A DNA stretch of 64,000 bases from Proteles cristata cristata. Its lineage: Eukaryota; Chordata; Mammalia; Carnivora; Hyaenidae. The stretch is from assembly GCA_017311185.1 (NCBI GenBank), contig JAESUZ010001058.1:1-64000 (forward strand). The letters are read 5' to 3'. A model generated the notes under the pieces. It saw nothing but the letters and a program-made list of their open reading frames with translations, was not told the DNA's origin and searched no databases. How positions within the stretch are numbered: the first letter of the stretch is position 1; every line of letters begins with the position of its first letter. The translations under genes were made by a program, and so were the position numbers. Below, piece by piece: positions 1 to 10,439 of the stretch.

Positions 1-699
1 AAATGGCACTAGAATTTTCCAAAAGTCATAAAAGTGAATCCATGGAGGTACATGGATGAGGACTATATAGAGTGTGTGCCAAGGCTTTAATGAAAGATTA
101 TTGCATCTAATAAACAAAATATAAGAAATCTTAAACCAATATTTAAACACAAGTATCAACTTAAAGCTTAATAGCATTACAGTGGTCTCTACAGAATCTT
201 AAGCCAATAATTATATTATTTAAACTATCAGTTAAGTGACAGAGTCAGAGGTGAACACAGGGAAAATCACAAGGTTAATATCTTTGAGAATCAACTGACT
301 GTGTGTAGACAAAACTCTGTTGCGTGGCCTCAGATTATGGTCTTTTCTACCAGAGCTAACCATCTACCAAGTATAATTTGAAATCAACAGATAATGTCTA
401 TAATCAATAATTTCACTATACACATATTTAAAAACATATACCTAAAAAAACACAAGAAATAAAGTTGCAAATGGCACACTAAGGAGTCTGAAACTGTCAT
501 TTTTCTTTAATAACCATTTTAAAAATGTTTTAATCTGTGTACATATATTGCCCCAATTAAAATATAAAATGAAAAATTAAATTATGTATTGAAAACAAAC
601 ATATGCTTGCTATTGCTAGCTGAAGGAAATGAATGGGACAATTTGAAACATTTAGTATAAACAATTCCTCAGCACAATTAGATGAGAGAAACCATTCAT
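1..699. other. AT-rich non-repetitive DNA, nothing recognised
   Basis: No repeat family, gene or RNA could be recognised here. All frames are broken by frequent stops and the composition is strongly AT-rich. Confidence 0.5.
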
Positions 700-1620
700 T
701 CTTCCTCACATTCATCAAACAATTAAGGAGCAATTACTATATACTATGTTTGGATTAGATGCTGTGAGAATACACAGATGAGTCTGTCATAGTCTTTCTT
801 CTCAAAGACCTCACAACCAAGTTTGAAGAGAAGGATATGTAATTATAACATTAAAAAATTGAAATTTTGTGTGACAGCTTATTTTAAAAAATAGAGCGGA
901 GAAGAAAGACTCACTGATATTTGTTGGCAAAATCAAGACAAACTTCACAAAGAAAATAATCATGTGGATTCATTCTTTAATCATAGCAACAGTATCTAAT
1001 ATGTTATAGTATTTCCTATGTGACAGGGCCAGAATCAAGATTACTAGAGAAGAGAGGGAGGTATTTCAAATTGGGAGAGAAGCGTGAGGAAAGGTGAGAA
1101 TGTATGCAAACTCATGACACTGTGTTTGTATGGGAAGGGAAACCATGAGGCAAAAAAGTTAAGAGTAGAATCAATCGGAGAGGATTTAAAATGCCATACA
1201 ATGATGCTTATTCTTTGTTTTTAATGATTTTCTGAAAAGGGAAATGATACTTGCCAACTCTGACGACCCTAGGAAGAAGGGACTGGAGAGTAAGAACCTG
1301 GAGGTAAGGAAGCTAATACAGTATAACTGGGAGCAGAGGGACATGAACCAGGACATTGACCATGGGATGAAAGAAAAATACATTAAGTGGCAGTGTGTGG
1401 CAATGGAAAAATCAATTAAATCTAGCATCCAATTAAATGGAAGAGGCAAAAATAAGGAGTCAAATATATGTTTTTCATTTGGACAGTTGAATTAATGGTG
1501 GTTTCAGTAACTGGAGCAGAAAACACAGAGATAAGGATTCATGGAAAGAGTATAATTAATTCCATTCAGGACATCTGGGCTGTAGACACTATCAAAACAA
1601 GCAATGCCAAGACTGATATT
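700..1620 (-). mobile_element. L2 LINE fragment, reverse orientation
   Basis: The start reads like the reverse complement of an L2 3' end: 'attcatcaaacaatta', then a tract matching the 'constituent size / day-to-day' style L2 tail ('tacacagatgagtctgtc', 'ctcaaagacctcacaacc'). Further right, 'gaagggactggagag', 'aaggaagctaatacagt' and 'ggtggtttcagtaactgg' follow L2 order on the reverse strand. Divergence is high, as expected for an L2 that predates the carnivore radiation. The two short reading frames in 1244-1662 lie inside it and are not genes. The middle part (about 960-1220) is too diverged to place with certainty. Confidence 0.6.
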
Positions 1621-2020
1621 GACAAGTGCAAATATCCCTGTTTACAGGGAACAAAAACTTGAATCATGGACACTTATTAAAATCTTACTAAAAATACAAA
1701 GTATTGCAAAAGGTCCTATGGGTGGGCAAAACTACTTACAGTGTAGAATCTGATCATAGGTGCTTGATAATGTAGGCAAAAAGACAATATAAATCATGAA
1801 AATATAACTCATAATTATTCAGAGAAAATTTTATGGGAGAGAGAGAGAAAAAACTAGGCCTTGATAGATGGATAAGGTAGAGCAAAGGGGGAAAGAGGCA
1901 GGAGTCTCAAGTAAAAGCACTGAGGGGCTTCTGAGAAAGAGGTTAAGAATGGTGGAATAGTGGAAGCATGTGAAAAAGGAAAAGGAATAAGCATAGGCTG
2001 GTATGTTGGAGTTAGCTTTT
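1621..2020. other. Non-repetitive DNA, nothing recognised
   Basis: About 400 bases with no recognised repeat or gene. A short purine-rich run ('gggagagagagagaaaaaac', near 1833) is the only low-complexity feature. Confidence 0.4.
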
Positions 2021-2200
2021 AATATTTTTTTAAAATGTTTATATTTATTTTGAGAGAGGGAGGGAAAGAGAGAATCCCAAGCAGGCTCCACACTATCGGT
2101 ACAGAGCCAGACGCAGGGCTCAATCTCACAAACTGTGAGATCACAACTGGAGCAGAAATTAGGAGTCAGATACTTAACCGACTATGCCACCCAGTGCCCC
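2021..2200 (-). mobile_element. CAN SINE (tRNA-Lys-derived), minus strand
   Basis: Read on the minus strand this is a carnivoran SINE. The T-rich tail lies at 2021-2052, then the GA-rich tract, then 'acagagccagacgcagggct' (body) and 'ccacccagtgcccc' at 2187-2200, the complement of the SINE head. It is diverged and lacks part of the body. No clear TSD was found. Confidence 0.85.
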
Positions 2201-2499
2201 ACTTTTGAGTATTTTTAATATCAAGCAAGTTGCCTAAATGATAGCGAAAACAAAATAGTACTGTTGGAATATGTTCTAACAATTAAGTAAAACTGTATTT
2301 TTACACAGTATTGAGGGCCTGACATTTTAAATATGCTCAATTGCTTATTCTTTTCTTCATTCTTGCAAAAGTGTTTCATGAGTGGCTATTATGTATGATC
2401 CCCTATGGATGAGTACAAAACTGGATCAGAATCAAACACTTCTTCCAGGATTTAACATTTGAATGAAACATAATGTTGAATCCTGGAAATGGAATCCTG

Positions 2500-2600
2500 G
2501 AAATGGAGAGTAGTCTGGAATCAGCATTTGTCTTTCCATTTAGGCTTTATCACCTAATAATTGCATGACTTTGCACAAGTCACCAATTTTCCTAAATGTT
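2500..2600 (-). mobile_element. MIR SINE fragment, minus strand
   Basis: 'ttgcatgactttgcacaagtcacc' around 2560-2585 matches the MIR reverse-strand core (loss-of-function variant of 'gtgaccttgggcaagtcac'), followed by 'ttttcctaaatg'. Short and diverged. The flanking 2201-2499 holds nothing recognisable. Confidence 0.5.
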
Positions 2601-2729
2601 TGTACTTTTGTTATTTTATATGTTTTTGTTTTGATGTTAGGAATTCTTAATAGTATTTTTTTATGTTCTTTGCCTTTTACCTTCTCTCTCTCCTGCTTGC
2701 TTGTCACAAAGTTAGAATCTTTATTATAA

Positions 2730-3400
2730 CAAAATTGGACCATATTTGCAGAATTTTATACAACTTGTTTTCCTCTATGGAAAATTTTTTTGAAAGATGC
2801 CCTCTTGTACAACTAACTTATATCTTAAGTCTTCTTTCCTGATACTGGATATATTTGTTATATCAATATTGTTATATCTTCATCTTTTTTCAGGTTTTCA
2901 CCTTATAATAAAGCTACACAAAATATCCTTGCCCAGAAATATCTTTATTTCTTAGTGCTTCTTTCTGTGGGAAAAATCTTTACAATTAGGAATACTCATT
3001 ATATGCATTTTTAATTTCATTAGGTTTTGCCAATCTGCTTTCCAAAAAGCTTGCAATAATTTATAGGTATATATAAGAGCAATGGTTCTCAAAGGTTCAT
3101 GTTCATCATAATGTCCTGGAAAGTTTGTTAAAAACACAGCCATCTGGGCCTAACCTCTAGTGATATGACCACCTATATTCAGTGATAATGTTATTTTAAT
3201 TGCTGGCAGTATAAGAAATATAAAATAATGTCTTATTATACTTGAGCTTACACTGTAATGACTACTAATAAGTGTGAGTATCTTTTCAAACGTTTGTTGG
3301 CCATTTGTATTTACTTTTCTGTATGTTACTTCCAATGTCCTTTGTCTGCCTTTTTTCTATTAAGTTTTGCTTATTTTTTCCTGAAGATATGTCTCACAGA
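2730..3400 (-). mobile_element. Old mammalian L1 (L1M) ORF2/3' region, minus strand
   Basis: The plus strand reads like the reverse complement of an ancient L1 ORF2 3' part: 'ggttttgccaatctgctttcc' (split here for length) near 3023-3043, then 'gagtatcttttcaaacg' and 'tgttggccatttgtattt' around 3276-3312, then 'cctttgtctgcc' near 3338. Stops are frequent in all frames. A MER5A-like piece at 3080-3170 interrupts it. Confidence 0.65.
3080..3170 (-). mobile_element. MER5A-like hAT MITE fragment, minus strand
   Basis: 'caatggttctcaaagg' at 3080 resembles the MER5A terminal inverted repeat, followed by 'ggaaagtttgttaaaaacac' and 'atctgggcctaacc' in MER5A minus-strand order. Only about half the element is present. 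It sits within old L1M sequence. Confidence 0.55.
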
Positions 3401-4639
3401 CCATTAGCTATTTTCCTAAACTCCTGATATGCCCTATCATTTGGAGGGCCTTAGTTGTCTTTCTCCTTTCTTGTTAACCCAACACTTGAGGGAGATGTAG
3501 ATTCAAAGCTCCTTCCTATAAAAGGAATGGGGTGAGCACCACTTCAAAGTAGAAATTCAGCATTCTCATACAGTATGACTGAATATCTTTTCCCATGTGC
3601 CTTGCCTTGTCACCTCACAAAGGGAAAATAGTTAAGATCTATCTGTAGATCTTCCATCTTATACTCAAACTTAAGTGATGAAATAAAGCATTTCTCTATT
3701 ACATGCAGTTAAAATATCTGTGACAGGAGAAAACCTTTTATAGGTTTCCTGATTCATGTGAAAAGAAATTCTTTATAAGGACTTAGCAATTCAAGCAGCT
3801 CCTATCACAAACTAACTTCTGTCACTTTGGAGAGTGTGCATTTTCTTACACATCTTTTCAGTCACTATAGTATGTAGGACAATATTTTGATCTTAGTAAA
3901 TGCTCAATTAATGACTGTATGTTGTATTACCTGTCTTTATAACTAACTTTATATACATACATATCTTTATAACTTTATACACATACACAAAGGTTATGAC
4001 TAAGCCCACAGCCTGTTAAGTCTTTGCTCTTATATAATGAGGTTTACTATATTTGTATTTTAAAGTTGGACAGTCTTTCCTTCATACCACACCATGCATA
4101 AAAGATAACTCTCCAATCTTAAGGATGTTTCCCCAAATCATCATTTCAAACTAAGAACATTCTGGGAAAAAGTCAAGGCAGGGTGTCTGGAAACAGAGTT
4201 CTAAACCTCTAAAGTGATTCAGACTATGTTTTGTCCTCAGGGATATACTAGGACACAGTTGGAGGTTTTCATTGTCTCAGTCATAATTCCCACCCCCGAG
4301 GTTGACCATCATTGAATTGTGGCTCCATATTATGACGAGGGCATAACCCAAGTTTAGGTGCTGCCAGCAGTTTGTGGCACAAATGTCTGGTCACCAAGGG
4401 CAGAAATCCCCAGCCAGCTGGGGGCTTGTGGTTCAATGGGATATGTACTTGCCAATACTGCTCTAAGTGATTTTTACTTTGAACAACTTGTTGAGCACCA
4501 TCAGTATGCTACTGGTATAGAAGTAGAAGTGTTTGCTTTGGTTGTCATTTGCTTTGATTTTAGTCTGGGAATGAATTCAGGGCCACACAGTCTACAGTTT
4601 GCAAGATTAAATGCTTGCAGGTAGATTGTAATAGGTTGC
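3401..4639. other. Mostly non-repetitive; two weak old-repeat hints
   Basis: No gene was recognised. 'ttagtaaatgctcaattaatg' words at about 3890-3915 look like the 3' end of an L2. The stretch 4228-4320 ('cctcagggatatacta', 'attgtctcagtc') weakly resembles a MER20-type hAT MITE. Both are low confidence. The 88-codon frame at 4358-4624 has no recognisable homologue. Confidence 0.35.
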
Positions 4640-5072
4640 AAAAATGGCCAAAAACCTTTGTAGTCTCTGCTGTCAAGATAGAGCCTATTATCTCACTGTT
4701 TGAAATGGAGTTGGTCTCTATTACTTGCTTTGGATGATAAATACAAGAAAAGTGATGTATGAATTCCAAGTCTAGGGCACAAGAGGCTTTTCAGCTTCTG
4801 TTCTTGTGCCCTTAAAACCCAGAGTCTTCCATGGGAAAAAGCTCATGTTAGCCCGCTGGATGATGAGTTGACCCAGAAATTTGTACTACCCAAATGATTG
4901 CCTGCCAACCCCAGAAACACAGTTACCTTGCTAAATGGCAATTGACCACAGATGAGAAGGTAGGACTAAGCGCATCAAATTACTGACCCTAAAGTGTTGA
5001 ACTGAATAATTATACTTTTAGGCCTGTATGTTTGGGGGTTGTTACATGACAAAAGCTGACTAATACAACAGG
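4640..5072 (+). mobile_element. MLT1-type LTR (ERVL-MaLR), plus strand
   Basis: A solo LTR of the ancient MaLR group. The recognisable order is 'attacttgctttggatgat' (4720-4738), 'cttttcagcttctgttct' (4788-4805), 'agcccgctggatgatgag' (4850-4867), 'ccacagatgagaa' (4947), and the terminal 'ttgttacatgacaaaagctg' and 'actaatacaac' at 5039-5070. Length of about 430 bp fits a near-complete MLT1. No internal retroviral sequence adjoins it, so it is probably a solo LTR. The exact subfamily was not determined. Confidence 0.75.
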
Positions 5073-5224
5073 TACATACATTCATGCATATAAACAGGGT
5101 AGTAAGGAGTGGCAAGAACTGTGGTACTGTGATAATACATGTCTGCCTAAAGGAATTCGGATACAGATTTTTAAAATCTCTGTTTGCCATAGGAAACACA
5201 TCTGGAAGGTGCCTGCCAGCCAAG

Positions 5225-5380
5225 AGGGTTTGCCTTCTAAGTTAGCCAATTTTCTTATTCTTACAAATGAGAAAATTGGTCCAGAAAGTTACTTACTCAG
5301 ATTGCTATGGCTAGTTTACACCAGAACAGAAATAAGAGTCCAGGTCTTCCGGTATCCTATGTAGCATTATAACAAAAGGC
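5225..5380 (+). mobile_element. MIR SINE fragment, plus strand
   Basis: 'cttacaaatgagaaaattgg' (5260-5279) corresponds to the MIR core word for 'tacagatgaggaaactgagg'. It is followed by a gap-like stretch and by 'agaacagaaataagagtcca' and 'ggtcttccggta', matching the MIR 3' part. Confidence 0.65.
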
Positions 5381-7140
5381 TGGCATTTTCTACCTGAAAC
5401 AGGCATAACTTGAAGATAAGGAAGGACAGCATAGAACGAAGACTGTTGACTCTTTATAAAGGGGTCTTTAAATTTTCTTTTATGGATATTGTTTCAATGA
5501 GAAAGAATGGATCCTGTAATTTAATTTTAAGAAAAAATATTCTTAGAAATATTTATTGAGCTTAAAATTTTCTGTCCAATGAACACATCATCCTCACTAA
5601 TTAATTATGTTTTTGTATGTTCTGGAAATCAGAATAACAAAGTTCTCAAATCTTAAAATTGAGGGAAAATGGTCCTGTTACATAACTCTTTGAGAAACTA
5701 ACTCTGGTCAGGTTATGCAAGAGGATAATAAAACCCATACAGCCTGTACTCTGAACACATAATACCGCCTTTTCGTAGAAGTGCAAATTACTACCCTTCA
5801 AATGAGTTTCACCACTGATGACATAAATCATATTCTAAAGGATAAACAGATGTTTCAACAGGTATCTGGCACCTGACTATTAAAAAAGTGAGTTAGAGAC
5901 AACTTTCATTCAGTTCCCTTTCTAGGAAGTTTTCATAAATCAAATTATTTCTCATACAGTATGTTTATTTGGTATTTCTTCACAAATGTTTACCCTTTAC
6001 CCTTGATGTAAAGCCTCTCGTGTAGAAAGCCACCAAATAAGATGGGTTAAATTTAAACTGTCTCTTTTTCCATCTGTGTTTTGCCCCTCCTGAAAAGGTA
6101 ATGTTATTCTCAATGAAGCCCAAGCGTCAACACATTTAAATTAAATTTTAAAAATCAACATGGTGTTGGCATCCTTCTGTGTGTTTAACATCTGTGCATT
6201 GTGAAGATATTTTAAAGTGCCTTTTGGAATGTGTATGTAAGCAAGTACACCTAAGTTCACAATGGAGACATGGGAAGCACTGTGAAGGAAAATGGGGTGG
6301 GAGGCGTGAAGCAGAGAAAAAGAGCACAACCCAATTCCCATTACTTAATAGAACACATTGTGAGGCCAGAGCCTTGTGGGAGCCAATCACCAGCTGACAA
6401 AATTAGATTCTGAATCATGCTTTGTAATTCTTTCTAATGCCAGCCAGAGATGAGAGCCTTCCCTGGGAACTGGTTCCTCCCAGGACCTACCCCCCACCCA
6501 GCATTCCTTATCAGCCTCTAGCCAGCTGCCAGCTCTTAAGGTTGCTAGACAGAGGATTTAATTCTCAATGTTGTACATTAATATTCAAATTCCTTCTTAT
6601 CCATAGACTGTGACTTAAGTATGAACTTTTTTTTCCGTCTCCACCCTCTTTCCTGCATGAATTTCCTTTCATAGATTTTACCCAGAAACCTTTGAATTGA
6701 ATGGACATAGAAAGGAGAGTCATTTACAAAATTTGTATGGAGTCTGTTCTTCAGCAGTATAGGCACATTCCCAGAGCAATACTTCTTATTTCCCAATTAC
6801 AAAACTAATCTTATTAAATATCCTTTAAATTACATCTCCACCCCCAAATCTTCTTCACCCCTCTAGCAAGTGTTCAGCTGATGTCTAAAGTTGTTGGCAA
6901 GTAAATTGGAATTAGTTACAGTGGAAAATAGAGTTATCAAAATGTAGCCAGATATCTCATATTGCTTTGGATGGCCCTGCTTTTCACATGAAGGCCTTAA
7001 GAATATGTAGTTTAGGCAAAACTTCCTAAATGAACTCAACAACAAAAATATACCTGCCGGTTTATGAAGAATCACAAAACTGAAAAATATGCATTGTTAA
7101 AGATGTGAAGAGATGTATTACTTTGTGTCAGAAAGTATAT
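5381..7140. other. Non-repetitive DNA, nothing recognised
   Basis: About 1.76 kb with no recognised repeat. A more GC-rich patch lies at 6380-6540 ('cagccagagatgagagcc' through 'agccagctgccagctctt'), with no splice-bounded open frame I could defend. Overlapping small frames at 6141-6397 on both strands have no known similarity. Confidence 0.4.
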
Positions 7141-7420
7141 TTTTTTAGTTTATTTTTTTATTATTTAAATTTTAGTTAGCATACAGTAGAATACTGGTTT
7201 CAGGAGTAGAATTCAGTGATTCATCACTTATATACAACACTGAGTGCTCATCATAACAAGTACCCTCCTTAATACCCATCACCCATCTAGCCCATCTTCT
7301 ACCACTTCCCTCCATCAGCCCTCAGTTTCTCTATATTTAAGAGTCCCTTATGATCTATTTCTCTCTCTTCTCTCCACCCTCTTCCCATATGTTCATCTCT
7401 TTTGTTTCTTAAATTCCAAA
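7141..7420 (-). mobile_element. Carnivoran L1 3' end, minus strand
   Basis: The left side begins with the T-rich complement of an A tail (7141-7170), followed by 'tagttagcatacagta' and 'caggagtagaattcagtg', 'aagtaccctccttaataccc', 'catcagccctcagtttctct' and 'ttctctccaccctcttccc', which is the reverse complement of a carnivoran L1 3' untranslated region. It is 5' truncated after about 280 bp. A weak 'aaagtat' appears on both sides (7132 and 7420) and may be the TSD. Confidence 0.75.
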
Positions 7421-7633
7421 AGTATGTTGGTTTCAACCATCTAACTAAAAGAAAACATGATAGGATATTAGATTATTTAATGCAGTGTTCATTATCTGTG
7501 CAAAGCACCTTAATGTTCCACTTTACTTTGCCACCACTTTAATTTGCCCAGTATGGAGAAGTCACCTTTGCTACACTGAATAAACATTTATCAGAGGCAA
7601 ACTGCATAAAGTATGTTAACGGACATAGGAGGA

Positions 7634-8303
7634 GACCATAGATGCTGGTGAGGATATGGAGAAACGGGCACCCTCCTACACTGTTGGTGGGAATGTAAGC
7701 TGGTGCAGCCCCTCTGAAAATGGTGTGGTGGTTCCTCAAAAAATTAGCAATAGAACCCTCTATTGACCCAGCAATAGCACTGCTAGGAATTTACCCAAGG
7801 GATACAGGAGTGCTGATGCATAGGAGCATGTGTACCCCAATGTTCATAACAGCACTCTCAACAATAGCCAAAACATAAAAAGAACCTAAATGTCCATCAA
7901 CTGATGAATGGATCAAGAAGATGTGGTATATTTATTCAAAGGAATGCTACATAGCAATGAGAAAGAATGAAATCTGGCCTTGTGTAGCAACATGGATGGA
8001 ACTTGAGGATGTTATGCTGAGTGAAATAAGTTAGGCAGAGAAAGACAAATACCATATGCTTCCACTTATAGGGGGATTAGGAGAAACATGATGGAGGACC
8101 ATGGGGGAGAAAAAGGGGAAAAATAGTTGGGAAGAGGGAGGGAATCAAACCATGAGAGACTCTTGAAGGCTGAGAACAAACTGAGGGCTGATGGTGGGGG
8201 GAGAGGGATAGGAGGTGATGTGCATGGAGGAGGACACTTGTTGGGATAAGTACTGGGTGCTATATGGAATCCAACTTGACAATAAACTATGAAAGAAAAA
8301 AAA
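7634..8303 (+). mobile_element. 5'-truncated carnivoran L1 with TSD, plus strand
   Basis: This insertion holds the last part of L1 ORF2 and the 3' UTR. It begins at the words for the ORF2 C-terminal Cys-rich motif ('gatgctggtgaggatatgg', 7641) and ends at 'gacaataaactatgaaagaa' plus a short A-rich tail. It is flanked by an imperfect 13-bp TSD: 'ggacataggagga' at 7621-7633 and 'ggatataggagga' at 8304-8316. The ORF2 part is broken by stops (for example the codon run after 'aaacataaaaagaacc'). The 3' UTR G-rich tract 'ggtggggggagagggatagg' lies at about 8194. Confidence 0.9.
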
Positions 8304-8316
8304 GGATATAGGAGGA

Positions 8317-9029
8317 TGCCTGCTTTCATGGATTTTTTATTATACAGTCAGGTAGATCTTTTCCAAATTCTCTCATAAACCATCCACTAGATATACCCCT
8401 TACCTTGTTTGAGAGTTATAATTCAGGTAACAGGCCCTCAGGTTCATGGAAATTGATGGGCATGGCCTATTGCAGAGACAAGCTTATTCTTAACTACCTA
8501 CATTTTAGTAAAACTCACCTGAATGTGTGCCACAGATTCAAGGCTCCACTTCCTCTAATGTTAATATGATAATTTATATCAAGCAAAAAATAATGACTGG
8601 GACCAATGAGTTTTCTACTATCCTTTACAAGAAACAGAGGACATAAATATCCTCCAGGATGTTATGCCTCAATTCTAAGTACAGAATAATGGCAGGAAAT
8701 TTAGACACCTATATGATTTTAATAGAAGAATCAAGTGCCCCTGAAACCACCCTGAAGGGTACACATCCATTCATCCATTCCACTTGTATAAAGTAGAACT
8801 AACATCTCATTTTTAAAATAGAAGCTAACACAAAAACTTAATGGTCTAAAACCAGAATGGATAGGATTATCTCACTTTTCTTAAGCATAATCCTTCCCTA
8901 ACTTGGTGGGCAATAAGGACTAAAGATCACCCTATAGCTAATCAAAGCAACATTTCAGAAAATTAACTAAAGCAACAGAATCAAAGCAACATTTGAGAAA
9001 AATAACTAATTGTCCTTTGTTATCATTAT
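8317..9029. other. Non-repetitive DNA with a short imperfect duplication
   Basis: No gene or repeat family was recognised. At its right end a 30-bp unit beginning 'atcaaagcaacattt' is present twice, at 8941-8970 and 8980-9009, spaced 39 bp apart with two visible mismatches. Confidence 0.45.
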
Positions 9030-9175
9030 ATGATAAAATGTGCCTAGGGAGAGAGAAGGAGAGGGATAGAGAGAGAGAGAGAACACAAGTGAGGGAGGGC
9101 CACTCATGTGGGAAAATGACCTGAGCCAAAATTAAGGGCAGGGTGTTTAATGCTTAACCACCCAGGATCTCCTAA
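9030..9175 (-). mobile_element. Degraded CAN SINE with internal deletion, minus strand
   Basis: The GA-rich tract 9048-9083 is followed by 'gacctgagccaaaattaagg', then 'ggtgtttaatgcttaacc' and 'acccaggatctcc', the complement of the SINE tRNA-like head. The middle of the element is missing, so the GA tract directly joins the head region. Confidence 0.65.
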
Positions 9176-9264
9176 ACCTTCTTAAATTATCCTATTTTGA
9201 ATATGGCACTTGCTCCATGACTGAGAACTTGAATGACAGTAGTTAATATCAAAAGTGATTCAAA

Positions 9265-9490
9265 AGGTATCTGGGTGGCTCAGTCAGTGGAGCACCTGAC
9301 TTTAGATCAGGTCATGATCTCTCACTTCATGAGTTTGAGCCCCTCGTTGGGCTCACTGTTGTCAGTGCAGAGACTGTTTTTGGATCCTCTGTCCCCTTCT
9401 CTTTCTGCTCCTCCCCCACTTGTATGTGCATGTTCTCTCTCCTCTCTCTCTTTGCCTTTCTCTCTCTCAAAATTAAAAATAAAACATTAA
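9265..9490 (+). mobile_element. CAN SINE, plus strand (first of an adjacent pair)
   Basis: The head 'ggtatctgggtggctcagtc' at 9266 is a diverged version of the SINE start. It continues with 'cacctgactttagatcaggt', 'catgatctctcac', 'gttgggctcactgttgtcag', a long CT-rich tract (9395-9468) and a tail 'aaaattaaaaataaaac'. RNA polymerase III A-box-like and B-box-like words are visible in the head, as expected of tRNA-derived SINEs. It directly precedes a second SINE. Confidence 0.9.
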
Positions 9491-9496
9491 AAAGTA

Positions 9497-9719
9497 GGGG
9501 TGCCTGGGTGCCTCAGTCATTTAAGCATCTGTCTCTTGGTTTTGGCTCAGGTAATGATTATGGTTCACGTGTTTGAACCCCACACTGGGCTCTGTGATGA
9601 CAGCACAGAGCCTACTTAGGATTGTCTCTCTCATTCTCTCTTCCCCTCCCCTGCTCACTATTTCTCTCTCAAAAATATACATACATACATACATACATAC
9701 ATACATACATACATACATA
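9497..9719 (+). mobile_element. CAN SINE, plus strand (second of pair) with CATA tail
   Basis: The head 'ggggtgcctgggtgcctcag' at 9497 is followed by the typical body: 'catctgtctcttggttttgg', 'gtgatgacagcacagagcct' and the CT-rich tract to 9670. The A-rich tail has turned into a CATA microsatellite (9677-9719). A short candidate TSD 'aaagta' occurs at 9491-9496 and 9720-9725, so this copy appears to have inserted into the A-rich tail of the SINE upstream. Confidence 0.9.
9677..9719 (+). repeat. (CATA)n microsatellite
   Basis: About ten uninterrupted CATA units that grew from the SINE tail. It is likely length-variable between individuals. Confidence 0.95.
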
Positions 9720-9725
9720 AAGTAA

Positions 9726-10439
9726 CTCAAGAAACAGACTTTCGAAGTAAGGTTCTGTGATTGGATTGCACATATCCCAAAGGAAAAAATGGGACATGAG
9801 GTATCCAGAGCAATAGAAGCAAGATTTCTCCAGTTAGCGTGGTATGCAGTGCAAATGTAAGGCAACGTATAAGGACATCAAGTGGATACAACACTTTGTC
9901 ATTGTGTCAACACTAGTGATTATAAAGACTATAATAAAGGAAACTTTATTCTTATTATGGCTTAAGAGGATAAACATAAGATAAAAATTATAAACTATAT
10001 GTATAAAATTAAGACAACTAGGGAAATCAAATGACCTTTATGGCAGACTTGAAACCCCCTATAGTCACAGAGCAAACATGGTTGAGGGTTATAAGAGCTG
10101 AATAATTTCAGTGCCTCTTACATGTTCAACTCAACCAGGTCACTTATGGTAAGGTAAAGGTAATATTGTGGAAGGATTAGAACCATCAGGTATAGCGTGG
10201 GAATATATGGGTAAATATGGATGAGACTAAGAATGTTGAAATTCCAAATTATTCTGAGTTTCCTTACCAATAAAGGTAAAAGAGTGTACCAAAATATCCA
10301 TCAGATTCCTGAGCAAATTACGGAGGTATGCTCGAGAAATGCAGAAGGGATCGTTTCTGTTATATGTCTTTTTATTCACCTTTTTGGTTTAATAAAAGAA
10401 AGAAAAGAAAACCATACCAAATGCTTCCTATAGATTGAC
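9726..10439. other. Non-repetitive DNA, nothing recognised
   Basis: No recognised repeat or gene. It may include unrecognisable 5' parts of the ERVL remnant that follows. Confidence 0.4.

Noticed and set aside
6141..6397. Overlapping 66-80 codon frames on both strands
   Set aside because: No recognisable domain, and mutually antisense frames of this length are expected by chance in a 64-kb window.
9521..9865. 114-codon minus-strand frame with a Met-Tyr-Val-Cys repeat
   Set aside because: It is a read-through of the CATA microsatellite and SINE body and does not represent a gene.
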